Assembly (NCBI RefSeq): GCF_945915845.1 | Contig: NZ_CAMEFX010000013.1 | Location: 1-48,711 of the forward strand | DNA from: an uncultured Actinobacillus sp. | GTDB taxonomy: Bacteria; Pseudomonadota; Gammaproteobacteria; Enterobacterales; Pasteurellaceae | Direction: 5' to 3' | Length of the DNA stretch: 48,711 bases | In this document: positions 7,945 to 16,821 of the stretch, piece by piece | How the letters are laid out: every line of letters starts with the position of its first letter | Position numbering within the stretch: position 1 is the stretch's first letter | Program-made: the position numbers and the translations under genes | The notes under the pieces: model-generated | What the model was told of the DNA's origin: nothing | The model's input: only the letters and a program-made list of their open reading frames with translations | The model's database searches: none

Positions 7945-8892
7945 ATGAATTTAACTAAAACTATTTTAGCCACAACTGTACTAAGCACAGCCTTGTATGC
8001 ACAAGCTGATATGGTGACTTCGGTAAAACCTTTGGGCTTTATTGCCTCAAGTATTGCCGAGGGGATAACAGAAATTAACGTCATTGTGCCGGCTGGTGCT
8101 TCTCCCCATGACTACAATTTGAAGCCAACTGATGTGCAAAAAATCAAATCCGCTGATCTGGTTTTATGGATTGGGAAAGATGTAGATGGATTTCTTGAGA
8201 AAAGCATTCATCAAATTGATCAGAAAAATGTAATTGAATTGGCAAAGCTGGATGAGGTTAAAGCCTTATTAGGACGTTCTGCGGCTCATCATCATGATGA
8301 AGATGACCATGACCATGATCACGACCATCATGACCATGATCACGGTCATCAGCACGAAGTGGATGAAAATGGGTTAACGGTAAACTGGCATATTTGGTAT
8401 TCCCCTGAAATCAGTAAAGTCGTGGCGAATCAAGTCGCAGAAAAATTAAGCGAAAAATATCCTGCCCAAAAAGCGCAGATTGCAGAAAACTTAGCGAACT
8501 TTAACCGCACTTTAACGGCAAAAAATGAGCAAATTAAATCTCAACTGGCTGCCTATAAAGATAAAGGATTTTATGTTTTCCATGATGCTTATGGTTATTT
8601 CAATGAGGCTTATGGCTTAAAGCAAGAGGGCGCATTTACTATTAATCCATTAGTGGCTCCGGGGGCGAAAAAATTAGCCCATATCAAAGAAGAAATTGCG
8701 GAGCATAAAGTGGCTTGTCTTTTTGCTGAACCGCAATTTACCCCGAAAGTGATCGATACCTTGAGCAAAAACACCGGCGTAAAAGTCGGGCGTTTAGATC
8801 CTATGGGGGATGTTATTCAGCTCGGTAAAAATGCCTATGTGAATTTCTTGCAATTTACCGCTGACAGTTATGCAGAATGTTTGAGTAGATAG
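7945..8892 (+). CDS. znuA: Zinc ABC transporter periplasmic binding protein ZnuA
   Basis: Substrate-binding protein of the ZnuABC high-affinity zinc importer, 315 aa, periplasmic. The signal peptide is residues 1-21 (cleavage near AQA-D). Metal ligands are visible: His55 in PAGASPHDYNL, His149 in VNWHIWYSPE, and the later His in YVFHDAYGYF. Between the first two lies the His/Asp-rich loop (residues 115-137, about 15 His) typical of ZnuA from Gram-negative bacteria, which is thought to help zinc capture. znuB and znuC are not in the window; in Haemophilus they are often elsewhere. The gene has an AGGAG ribosome site and is probably monocistronic, since an inverted-repeat element follows. Confidence 0.95.
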   Translation: MNLTKTILATTVLSTALYAQADMVTSVKPLGFIASSIAEGITEINVIVPAGASPHDYNLKPTDVQKIKSADLVLWIGKDVDGFLEKSIHQIDQKNVIELAKLDEVKALLGRSAAHHHDEDDHDHDHDHHDHDHGHQHEVDENGLTVNWHIWYSPEISKVVANQVAEKLSEKYPAQKAQIAENLANFNRTLTAKNEQIKSQLAAYKDKGFYVFHDAYGYFNEAYGLKQEGAFTINPLVAPGAKKLAHIKEEIAEHKVACLFAEPQFTPKVIDTLSKNTGVKVGRLDPMGDVIQLGKNAYVNFLQFTADSYAECLSR

Positions 8893-8962
8893 GGAATTTT
8901 CTGCAATTTGGCTTGTCGTAATAGCAAGATTTTTTCGCGGTATTATATTGCCGTTGTATAAA

Positions 8963-9055
8963 GCTGAAATGGCGGTTGGTGAGCCTGTCGAACCATAAGG
9001 CATTTCAGCGATTGCACAAGACTAACGTTTCGACAAGCTCAACGACCGTCTTGTG
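8963..9055. repeat. REP-like double inverted repeat
   Basis: Two adjacent palindromes lie between znuA and ydbH. The first is GCTGAAATG (8963-8971) with CATTTCAGC (9001-9009). The second is CACAAGAC (9015-9022) with GTCTTGTG (9048-9055). Each loop contains one copy of an element like GTTGAGCTTGTCGAAAC, and the two copies are in opposite orientation (about 15 of 20 positions alike). The arrangement is like bacterial REP/BIME units. The gap 8893-9091 contains no other feature I can support. Confidence 0.65.
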
Positions 9056-9091
9056 TTGTAGATTGTAATGCCGTTTTTTCAGGTAAGATGT

Positions 9092-11833
9092 ATGTGGAAG
9101 CGTTGGCTGTTAGGCTTGATTGGTGGTGGGATTTTATTCTTGGTCGCGTTAATTTTAACGCTTCCTTGGTGGTTTTCACCCAAACAGGCAGAACAGCTCG
9201 CTAACCGTTTTTTAGCCCCTGATTATTCTCTTCAGCTTGCAGACTCATGGCAACTTAAACTCACGGGTCTGCAACTGGCTCATCTTAAGCTTCAAACCCC
9301 AACGTGCCCCCTTGCGGATGCCGAGCAAGTAAAGCTAAATTGGTGGAATTTTAGACGCTTAAATATCGAAAATCTCACCCTAGATTATGGTTGTGTCACG
9401 CAATTACCGACCGATCCAAACTCGCAAAGTGCGGTAGATTTAACCGCACTTTTTGCCGCGTTACCAATCAGCGAAGTGGATGTCTCGCATTTTCAGCTCA
9501 AAAACACGGCGAGTCTGACACAATCAAATTTACAACAATTATTGCAAGCTGATATTGCATTGAACGCCCAATATACAGGCGAAGCCTTACGATTTTCCGC
9601 TCAAGCCAAAGCAGAAAGTGCGGTGATTTTGCAGCATCATTCTGAATTAATCCCGGCAAATGGATTATGGCGTTGGCAAGGGCAAACCGATTATCAACCC
9701 GAACCACAGAAAACCTATCATCTTACGTCTTCAATACAGCTGGAAAATAACCTATTAGCCTTGCCGCAACAAGGCTCTCTCGATGTTTCTTGGGATAATG
9801 CGGATTTTTCGGTGGCGAAAGGAACGCTAGGGTTAAGCTGGCAAGGTGAAAAAGGGCAAATCAGTGGGCAAGATCTTGTCCGTAATCAGCCCTTGTTAGA
9901 TGTGCCTTTTACTTGGAATAACAAAGGGTTAGAAGTGACTTGGGGAACGCTTTACTGGACATTTGACGGTTATCAACCGGTGAAAGCATTCTTGGGGCTG
10001 AATATTAAAAAGCCTGAACATCAGTGGTTTCCGCTGAATACGGATTTAAATATGATTTTTCAAACCTTTGGCGAATTTGGCAAAGGGGAAATTGTGATTT
10101 CAGGGCAAAACGGTGAAATTGGCGGTGGGGAACGCTTTGATCAACTGCATTTTGATCTTAAAACCCGCGGCGACTTACGCTATAACACGACTGTGGCGCA
10201 AACCAATTTGGAATATAAAGTGCGTGGTACTTTTGCTGAGCCTTGGATGGTCTTTAGTCAAGGCGCGATTTTCAAAATGGATAATGTTCAATCGGAGACT
10301 AAACTTCATGTTCGTTTACCTTTGGATAACGTGGTTATCGGGCGTTATGGTTTAGAAGGGCGTTTACAAGCCACCTTACAGGGCTCAACACCGCAGTTTG
10401 AACAATTAGATCTCAAATTAGACGGATATGCCCACGAATTTATTGCCGGTGTCAAAACAGTCTTTGATTTACGTGATGAACGGCAAAATTTACGTTCTGC
10501 CGAACTGAAAGCCGCAAACCGTTGGGACTGGAATGTTAAAGGGAGTGCCATTTGGAAGGCATTGAAAACTAAGGTGAATCTCAACGGGCTAGGTTTTTGG
10601 GAAGCAGACCATATTGAGCTCACAAAACTGAATGCCAATTCGGGCGATGTCAACATTGCAGAAGTCAAAATGTCGCCCCTTTTTCTCGAGTTAAAAGATC
10701 GTTTACGTTGGGATTACGAAAAAGAGAAAATCCGTGGTTTGTTACAAGCACAAACGGATTGGCTTGAATTTGCCTATGGTGGTCGCTTTGAGCATCCTAT
10801 TTTTGGCGTGGGCATTGACGGCAAATCCATTGGGGATTTTAGTATAGCCGGCGAGCTGAAGGCAGGATTATTAGGGCCGTTGGAGATCTCAGGTCATTAC
10901 CAAAAACAGGCGTTAACAGGAAAAATTGCATGGAAAGAGCAGTCTGCTAAAGTATTCCAATCCTTATTCCCACAGAAATGGGAATGGATCATTCATCGCG
11001 GCACTATCAAAGGAAAAACGGATTTTCTGATCGATGAAAATGGGGTGTTATTGGATGGTGAGTTGAAAGTGAAAAAGGGCGAAATCCAATTGCCCGATGG
11101 GGAAATCAAAGGATTAAATATTGATTTTCCATTGCATTATCAAGATCTTACTTTACAAGCCAAAGCACAAAAACCATTGAAGTTTTATATGGACAGTATT
11201 CGTCTTGGTGCACTTGAAATCCAACGCGCCAAAATGAACGCCTATGGTTATTATCCTAATTCATTGGCGAAACCCTTAATTCTCTCTCAAGTTCATTTGG
11301 ATGTATTTGATGGGGACGTCACCGTAGATAAGCTCAGCTTGCCACAACAACAATTGGCGGTGTTAAATCTAAAAAACATTGATTTATCCAAAGTACTTAC
11401 CATGGCGCAATATAATCAAATTTATATGCAAGGACGTATTAACGCTACGTTGCCATTTCGGTTTAATCATAAAGCATGTTTAATTTGTCAGGGGACAATC
11501 ACCCAAGCAGAAAAGCTCAATTTGAAATTAGATGATGAAGTTGTAAAAGGGCTCAAAGCCGGTGGTTGGACAGAAAGCATTTTAGTGGATGTGGTTAAAA
11601 ACTTGGATTTAGAGACCTTTAACGCGAAATTAACGCTTTTGCCCACGGGCGAAATGGATCTTGCTGCGTCTATTAAAGGATATAACCCCGATAAGAAAAC
11701 CCATAACCCCATTACATTGAATTATACGCACAAAGAAAATATGTTTGAGCTATGGAAAATGATAGACTATGGCTCGCAATTCGAACAAAACCTTGAATAT
11801 CGACTTTACCAACAAGCGGAAAAAACGGAATGA
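9092..11833 (+). CDS. ydbH: YdbH family intermembrane lipid-transport protein (AsmA-like)
   Basis: 913 aa, anchored in the inner membrane by one N-terminal helix (about residues 3-25, RWLLGLIGGGILFLVALILTL), with a long periplasmic body of repeated beta-strand segments. This is the plan of AsmA-like or repeating-beta-groove proteins. In E. coli YdbH bridges the periplasm and, with TamB and YhdP, moves phospholipid to the outer membrane; it works with the lipoprotein YnbE, whose gene also follows here with a 4-nt overlap. I chose the ATG at 9092 because AGGTAAG precedes it at normal distance; an ATG at 9068 has no ribosome site. The third partner gene of E. coli, ydbL, is absent. Three uptake signals lie in the first 550 nt, two of them as an inverted pair. 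Confidence 0.85.
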   Translation: MWKRWLLGLIGGGILFLVALILTLPWWFSPKQAEQLANRFLAPDYSLQLADSWQLKLTGLQLAHLKLQTPTCPLADAEQVKLNWWNFRRLNIENLTLDYGCVTQLPTDPNSQSAVDLTALFAALPISEVDVSHFQLKNTASLTQSNLQQLLQADIALNAQYTGEALRFSAQAKAESAVILQHHSELIPANGLWRWQGQTDYQPEPQKTYHLTSSIQLENNLLALPQQGSLDVSWDNADFSVAKGTLGLSWQGEKGQISGQDLVRNQPLLDVPFTWNNKGLEVTWGTLYWTFDGYQPVKAFLGLNIKKPEHQWFPLNTDLNMIFQTFGEFGKGEIVISGQNGEIGGGERFDQLHFDLKTRGDLRYNTTVAQTNLEYKVRGTFAEPWMVFSQGAIFKMDNVQSETKLHVRLPLDNVVIGRYGLEGRLQATLQGSTPQFEQLDLKLDGYAHEFIAGVKTVFDLRDERQNLRSAELKAANRWDWNVKGSAIWKALKTKVNLNGLGFWEADHIELTKLNANSGDVNIAEVKMSPLFLELKDRLRWDYEKEKIRGLLQAQTDWLEFAYGGRFEHPIFGVGIDGKSIGDFSIAGELKAGLLGPLEISGHYQKQALTGKIAWKEQSAKVFQSLFPQKWEWIIHRGTIKGKTDFLIDENGVLLDGELKVKKGEIQLPDGEIKGLNIDFPLHYQDLTLQAKAQKPLKFYMDSIRLGALEIQRAKMNAYGYYPNSLAKPLILSQVHLDVFDGDVTVDKLSLPQQQLAVLNLKNIDLSKVLTMAQYNQIYMQGRINATLPFRFNHKACLICQGTITQAEKLNLKLDDEVVKGLKAGGWTESILVDVVKNLDLETFNAKLTLLPTGEMDLAASIKGYNPDKKTHNPITLNYTHKENMFELWKMIDYGSQFEQNLEYRLYQQAEKTE
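9426..9452 (+). repeat. Inverted pair of uptake signals inside ydbH
   Basis: AAAGTGCGGT (9426-9435) and ACCGCACTTT (9443-9452) form a perfect 10-bp stem with a 7-nt loop, followed by T bases to 9454. Such inverted pairs are common as terminators between genes in Haemophilus; this one is inside a coding frame, where it encodes SAVDLTAL. Confidence 0.8.
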
Positions 11834-12027
11834 AAAACTTTGCTAAAAAACAACCGCACTTTTTACTTTTTGCAGCCTTAGTAAGTCTATTTACGCTATC
11901 CGCCTGCACCCCCACCATTCAACTCGACACCCCAAAAGAAGGGATTACGATTAATATGAACGTGGTGGTGGATCACAAAATTAGCGTAAAGATGGATGAA
12001 AAATCGCAAGAAGTGATGGGAAAATAG
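11830..12027 (+). CDS. ynbE: YnbE family lipoprotein
   Basis: Small outer-membrane lipoprotein, 65 aa. The signal peptide ends in LSAC, with lipidated Cys26. The mature part, CTPTIQLDTPKEGITINMNVVVDHKI, is the typical YnbE core. In E. coli YnbE stacks on the C-terminal end of YdbH to complete the intermembrane bridge, and the 4-nt ATGA overlap with ydbH fits a fixed stoichiometry. An uptake signal overlaps the signal-peptide codons. The CRISPR-Cas locus starts 84 bp downstream, where ydbL would be expected. Confidence 0.88.
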   Translation: MKNFAKKQPHFLLFAALVSLFTLSACTPTIQLDTPKEGITINMNVVVDHKISVKMDEKSQEVMGK

Positions 12028-12051
12028 TCGAGAATTACAAATTTGCATTTC

Positions 12052-12080
12052 TTCCTTTCCCTTTGAAGTTTGCCTATAAT
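12052..12080 (+). promoter_or_regulatory. Candidate promoter of the csm operon
   Basis: A perfect TATAAT (12075-12080) lies 31 bp before the cas10 start. The -35 at 17-bp spacing, TTCCTT (12052-12057), is weak. A start near 12087 would give a leader of about 24 nt with the AAGGAAG ribosome site. Confidence 0.5.
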
Positions 12081-12110
12081 CTTTTCAACTTATTACCAAA
12101 AGGAAGAACT

Positions 12111-14720
12111 ATGTCATCATTACTTTTTGCTTCTTGCCGTGTGGCGTTTGCGGCATTGGTTCACGATTTAGGGAAGTTTGCAGAGCGCGCCAAACTTCCG
12201 ATTTCGCAGGATGCGCTTGATGCCCACAAAACGCTTTATTGCCCTTTCAATCAAGAGGGGAATTATCATTCCCACGTTCACGCTGCTTATACCGGCTATG
12301 CCATTGACCAAATCGAGCCTTATTTACCGCCGTTAATTGAGAGTGAACTTTATCCTTTCACTTCACGCCAACAAAATAAAGATAACAGCATTACCAACTC
12401 TCTTATCAATGCGGCAGCCGCCCATCATAAACCCGATACTTTTTTGCAATGGGTGATTGCGACTGCAGATCGTGTGGCTTCGGGTTTTGAGCGTGAAGAG
12501 TTTGATAAATACAACAAAGCCGAAGCGCCTAATCATTATCAAGCCCGTTTATTGACCTTATTTGAGCAGATCAAAATCAGTAAAAGTGCGGTGGAAATTG
12601 AGAGCAATTCGCTTACTTTTCGCTATCCGCTTGCACCTTTAAGTGCACAAACGATTTTCCCTGTTTCTCGTCATCAAGTCGAAACCGATAATAATGAAAT
12701 CGCACAAAAAGCCTATTTAAAATTGTGGGAACAGTTTGTGCAAGGTTTGGCGGAAATGCCGGCATCGCACCGTAAAAAATGGGATATATGGCTCGATCAT
12801 TTTGATACCGCCTATCAATGTTTTGCCGGCAGTATTCCTTCTGCAACAGCGTTTGGTGTAAAACCGGAAGTTTCTTTGTATGATCACAGCAAAACGACGG
12901 CGGCATTAGCCACCGCACTTTGGCGTTGGCACGAAGAAAATCAGCAGACCGGGCAAGATCAAGCGGTGAAATTAGCAGATCGTTTTGCAAGTTGGGACGA
13001 GCAAAAATTCTTGTTAATTCAAGGGGATTTCTTTGGGATTCAAGATTTTATTTTTTCCGGCGGTAGCGATAGCAATAAACAAGCGGCGAAATTATTGCGT
13101 GGACGCTCTTTCCAAGTTTCACTGTTTACCGAATTAGCCGCCTTGAAATTGTTGCAAGCTTGCGAATTACCAAGCACCAGCCAAATTATCAATGCGGCAG
13201 GTAAATTTTTGATTGTTGCGCCCAATACCGCCAAAATTAAAGCCACCGTTGCACAAGTACAAAATGAATTAAATCAATGGTTTGTTGAAAATACTTACGG
13301 CTTAGTCGGTTTAGGTTTAGCCGGCAAAGAAGCCAGCTGTAATGATTTTATCGGCGATAAATTTAAAACGCTGATTAAAGGCTTATTTGAACAGTTGGAA
13401 GAGGCCAAACTACAACGTTTAGATTTAACGGATAGCACGCTGTCGGTTCAAAATGTCAGCTATCCTTACGGGATATGCCGCCTAAACCGTTATTTCCCGG
13501 CGGAAACGGAATATCGCTCGGAAGATAAAAACAGCGGTTTATCCCGAATTTCTAAAGACCAAATTACCATTGGCGAGCAGTTGGTCAAGAAAAACCGTAT
13601 TTTAATCTGTGCGTCAGCGGCAGAAATATTTAAAACCTACAAAACTGCCAGTTTGAGTTTACCGATTTTCGGCTACAACGTCATTTTTACGGAAAACGAA
13701 GCGGAAACCGGCAAATTTGGCGAGTTGGTCAATGCGCAGCAACTTTATCGTTGCTGGGATTTTTCTATTCCGAACAGTCTCGATCAATCCGTATGGAACG
13801 GCTACGCACGCCGTTATATTAACGGGTATGTGGCTAAATTTAACCTTGCTGATGAATATACGTCTGAGAAATATCAAAATGCGGATTTAGCGGAAATTGA
13901 AATCGATAAAATTAAAGCCTTTGATTTTATCGCTTGTGAAGATCGCCAATTAAACGGCGAAAAATACGAAGGTTCGGCGGCATTGATGACCTTAAAAGGC
14001 GATGTGGACAATTTAGGCACGATTTTCCAAACCGGTTTAAAAACGCCAACTTTTGCAAAAATGGCCGCACTTTCACGCCAAATGAACCAATTTTTCAGTT
14101 TGTGGTTACCGACTTATTGCCGGCAAAACAGCCCGAATATGTACACGGTGTTTGCCGGTGGCGATGATTTCTTTTTAATCGGGCCTTGGCAAGCAACGCA
14201 AAAAATGGCAGGCGAAATGCACCAAGAATTCCACCGCTATGTGGCTGAAAATGCGGATATTCACTTTTCTGCCGGAATGGTAATGAGCAAAGTCGGGTTA
14301 CCTGTCCCTCGTTTAGGCGATTTAGCGGAAGAAGCCCTTGAAAAGGCGAAAGGGATTGATGCAGGCAAAAATGCGGTAACTATTTTTAATAAAACGGTGA
14401 AATGGGAAAATTGGCAATCACTTTGTAAGTTAGAAAACAATATCCGTGATTTAGCAAAAGAATATAAAATTTCAACATCTTATTTGTATTCTTTAATCCG
14501 TTTAGCGGAACAAGCAGATAATTCAACGAATATTGAAAACACAATGTGGCGTAGCCGTTTTTATTATCGTACAGCACGTTATGTGGCAGATAAATTGCCA
14601 AAAGAGCAAAAAACCGAAGTACTTGATAAAATAATCAAATTATTAGGTAATGAAGGAATTGAACAATATCAAGGTAATTTTGTTATTCCGTTATTTAATT
14701 ATTTTTATTCAAAACGTTAA
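12111..14720 (+). CDS. cas10: Type III-A CRISPR Cas10/Csm1
   Basis: Large subunit of the Csm effector, 869 aa. It carries an N-terminal HD nuclease domain (LVHDLGKF, His18-Asp19, and AAAHHKPD near residue 105) for single-stranded DNA cleavage, and two palm domains. The second palm has an intact GGDD at residues 683-686 (VFAGGDDFFLIG), the site that makes cyclic oligoadenylate from ATP when target RNA is bound. DIHFSAGMVMSK and the C-terminal helical domain follow. It is longer than typical Csm1 proteins of about 750-800 aa. The start is the ATG at 12111 with AAGGAAG 5 nt upstream; an earlier in-frame ATG at 12063 lies upstream of the promoter. Both catalytic sites being intact means DNA cleavage and signalling should both work. 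Two uptake signals are in the gene. Confidence 0.96.
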   Translation: MSSLLFASCRVAFAALVHDLGKFAERAKLPISQDALDAHKTLYCPFNQEGNYHSHVHAAYTGYAIDQIEPYLPPLIESELYPFTSRQQNKDNSITNSLINAAAAHHKPDTFLQWVIATADRVASGFEREEFDKYNKAEAPNHYQARLLTLFEQIKISKSAVEIESNSLTFRYPLAPLSAQTIFPVSRHQVETDNNEIAQKAYLKLWEQFVQGLAEMPASHRKKWDIWLDHFDTAYQCFAGSIPSATAFGVKPEVSLYDHSKTTAALATALWRWHEENQQTGQDQAVKLADRFASWDEQKFLLIQGDFFGIQDFIFSGGSDSNKQAAKLLRGRSFQVSLFTELAALKLLQACELPSTSQIINAAGKFLIVAPNTAKIKATVAQVQNELNQWFVENTYGLVGLGLAGKEASCNDFIGDKFKTLIKGLFEQLEEAKLQRLDLTDSTLSVQNVSYPYGICRLNRYFPAETEYRSEDKNSGLSRISKDQITIGEQLVKKNRILICASAAEIFKTYKTASLSLPIFGYNVIFTENEAETGKFGELVNAQQLYRCWDFSIPNSLDQSVWNGYARRYINGYVAKFNLADEYTSEKYQNADLAEIEIDKIKAFDFIACEDRQLNGEKYEGSAALMTLKGDVDNLGTIFQTGLKTPTFAKMAALSRQMNQFFSLWLPTYCRQNSPNMYTVFAGGDDFFLIGPWQATQKMAGEMHQEFHRYVAENADIHFSAGMVMSKVGLPVPRLGDLAEEALEKAKGIDAGKNAVTIFNKTVKWENWQSLCKLENNIRDLAKEYKISTSYLYSLIRLAEQADNSTNIENTMWRSRFYYRTARYVADKLPKEQKTEVLDKIIKLLGNEGIEQYQGNFVIPLFNYFYSKR

Positions 14721-14732
14721 GTGGAGTTATTT

Positions 14733-15170
14733 ATGATTGATTTAAAAAAAATTCAATTAGGCAAAAATAAAAAACCTAATATTTTTTCCGAGATCGCTGA
14801 AGAAGCAGCACATAGCATTAAATATACGAATGGGCAATATGAAAAGAAAACGAACAAATCAACTCAGATAAGGAAATATTATGATGAGTTATCAATGTGG
14901 AATGATAAAGTTAATTTAACAACTTCTAAAGAGGAAAGATTACGTCTTTTTGATGAATATATCCCTTTTATCTATATGTTAAAGGCTAAAGTAGCTTATG
15001 CAGAAGGACGTAAATCAAATGGTAGCACATTAGTTAATCGAAACTTTAGCCAAATACTTAATCGATGTATAGACCAAATTATCGATCCTGAAACATTGAA
15101 AGAAGCTAAATTATTTATGGAAGCTGTACTTGCATTTTGTAAATTAGAAGAAGTAAAAAATAAAGGATAA
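14733..15170 (+). CDS. csm2: Type III-A small subunit Csm2
   Basis: 145 aa, predicted mostly alpha-helical. The segment KSTQIRKYYDELSMWNDKV is the conserved core of Csm2, which lines the inner face of the Csm filament and contacts crRNA and target RNA. It lies between cas10 and csm3 as in other III-A loci. ATG at 14733 is preceded by GTGGAG, 12 nt after the cas10 stop. The gene is AT-rich and has no uptake signal, unlike cas10, csm3 and csm4. Confidence 0.92.
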   Translation: MIDLKKIQLGKNKKPNIFSEIAEEAAHSIKYTNGQYEKKTNKSTQIRKYYDELSMWNDKVNLTTSKEERLRLFDEYIPFIYMLKAKVAYAEGRKSNGSTLVNRNFSQILNRCIDQIIDPETLKEAKLFMEAVLAFCKLEEVKNKG

Positions 15171-15175
15171 AAATT

Positions 15176-15868
15176 ATGAAACTGACAAATATCATCGAAA
15201 TTAACGCAAAATTAGTATTAAAAACCGGTTTACATATTGGCGCAGGCGATAGCGAAATGCATATTGGCGGTATTGATAATTCCGTGATTAAACACCCAAT
15301 TACCCAATCGCCTTATATTCCCGGTTCGAGTTTAAAAGGCAAAATTCGTACATTATTAGAGTGGCGTTCGGGTGCGGTAAAAAATGCACCACTTACCTTA
15401 AATGAAGCAAATGGACAAAATGTCGAAGCGGTCAAAAATATTTTGCGTTTATTCGGCATTAGTGGCGATAGCAAAAATGATAAAAGTGCGGTGGAAGAAA
15501 TCGGCGTTTCTCGCCTTGCCTTTTGGGATTGTGCTTTAAATCCAGAGTGGGAAAACGCCATTCGTGAAGACAACCAACTTTTAACGGAAGCCAAAAGCGA
15601 AAACACCATCGACCGCATTACGGCAACGGCTGGCAATCCACGCCAAACGGAGCGTGTTCCGGCTGGTGCTGAATTTGACTTCAAATTAACCTTACGCCAA
15701 TTTGAAGGCGATAGCCCCGAATTATTAGATTTAATCTTAAAAGGTTTACGTTTACTGGAATTAGATAGTCTTGGTGGTTCAGGATCTCGTGGTTACGGTA
15801 AAATCGAATTTCAAAATTTAACCGTAAGTGGAGAACCTAAAAACTTACCTGAAAACCCATTTGCATAG
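15176..15868 (+). CDS. csm3: Type III-A RAMP backbone nuclease Csm3
   Basis: 230 aa Cas7-family RAMP protein that forms the backbone of the complex and cuts target RNA every 6 nt. The catalytic Asp is visible as Asp34 in HIGGIDNSVIKHP. PYIPGSSLKGKIRTLLEW (about residues 44-61) is the conserved crRNA-binding helix and loop, and GGSGSRGYGKI near the C-terminus is the Gly-rich RAMP loop. It starts 5 nt after csm2, with the AAGGA ribosome site in the end of that gene. An uptake signal is at 15484-15492. All expected active-site features are present. Confidence 0.96.
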   Translation: MKLTNIIEINAKLVLKTGLHIGAGDSEMHIGGIDNSVIKHPITQSPYIPGSSLKGKIRTLLEWRSGAVKNAPLTLNEANGQNVEAVKNILRLFGISGDSKNDKSAVEEIGVSRLAFWDCALNPEWENAIREDNQLLTEAKSENTIDRITATAGNPRQTERVPAGAEFDFKLTLRQFEGDSPELLDLILKGLRLLELDSLGGSGSRGYGKIEFQNLTVSGEPKNLPENPFA

Positions 15869-15876
15869 GGGGAAAA

Positions 15877-16821
15877 ATGAAAACCTATCGTTTTACGCTT
15901 TCCCCCCAAAGTGCTTTTGGCACACCGCTAGTTGGGGATAGCTTATTCGGGCAACTTTGCTGGGCGATTGTTAATCGTTTTGGCGAAGCTCGCCTTAATG
16001 AACTACTTGAGGGTTATGTTGAACAACGTCCATTTATGGTGGTATCTGATTGTTTTCCAAAAGATTACTTACCTTTACCAACCATCCCTTCTCGTTTTTG
16101 GAACACTGATGACAGCCATAAAGCTGATCGTAAAAAATTGAAAAAAATCCAATGGATTAAATGGGAAGACGCTCAAAAAAGTGCGGTTGAATTTTGGCAA
16201 GAAAAAGCCATTGCAGCAAATTTCAAATTTGAAAAAGAGAGCCAAGACCAATATCACAATACTATTGACCGTTCTACAGGCACAACAGGCGAAGACATTT
16301 TTGCCCCTTATGCGACTGAATTGACTTGGTATAATAAAACGCAACAATTTGATCTTTATATTGTGTTAGATGAAGAACGCTTAAGCCTATCTAACTTAAA
16401 ACAAATCTTAAAAGATGTGGGTGATTTTGGTTTTGGGCGAGACGCTTCTATTGGTTTAGGCAAATTTACCATTGCCGAAGAAGTACAAGCGGTTGAATTT
16501 AAGCAAGAAAATGCAAATTGCTATTTCACGTTAGCTAACTCTGCCCCACAAGGGTTAGGCTTAAACAAAGACAATAGTTACTACCAAATTACTACCCGAT
16601 TTGGACGGCACGGCGATATTCAGGCACTGAGTTCGAGCCCGTTTAAAAAGCCGATTATTTTAGCAAAAGCAGCCGCGATTTTTACCCCGAATGAATATAA
16701 AGGGCGATTATTTTTGGGCAATGGTTTAACACAAATATCAACTGCTCAAACCAACGCTGTTCATCAAGGTTATGCACCGGTATTTAATTTATGTGTGGAT
16801 TTCACTAAGGATAAAAAATAA
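15877..16821 (+). CDS. csm4: Type III-A RAMP Csm4 (Cas5-like)
   Basis: 314 aa Cas5-type RAMP that binds the 5' handle of crRNA and docks Cas10 to the backbone. Conserved points are TPLVGDSLFGQLCWAI (residues 13-28) and the Gly-rich GDFGFGRDASIGLGKF near residues 183-198. It starts 8 nt after csm3 with a GGGGG ribosome site, and its stop overlaps the csm5 start (TAATG). An uptake signal lies at 16179-16187. Confidence 0.94.
   Translation: MKTYRFTLSPQSAFGTPLVGDSLFGQLCWAIVNRFGEARLNELLEGYVEQRPFMVVSDCFPKDYLPLPTIPSRFWNTDDSHKADRKKLKKIQWIKWEDAQKSAVEFWQEKAIAANFKFEKESQDQYHNTIDRSTGTTGEDIFAPYATELTWYNKTQQFDLYIVLDEERLSLSNLKQILKDVGDFGFGRDASIGLGKFTIAEEVQAVEFKQENANCYFTLANSAPQGLGLNKDNSYYQITTRFGRHGDIQALSSSPFKKPIILAKAAAIFTPNEYKGRLFLGNGLTQISTAQTNAVHQGYAPVFNLCVDFTKDKK

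Noticed and set aside
12063-12110. Upstream in-frame start for cas10
   Set aside because: It would place the start before the TATAAT box. The ATG at 12111 has a good ribosome site and gives the normal HD-domain N-terminus.
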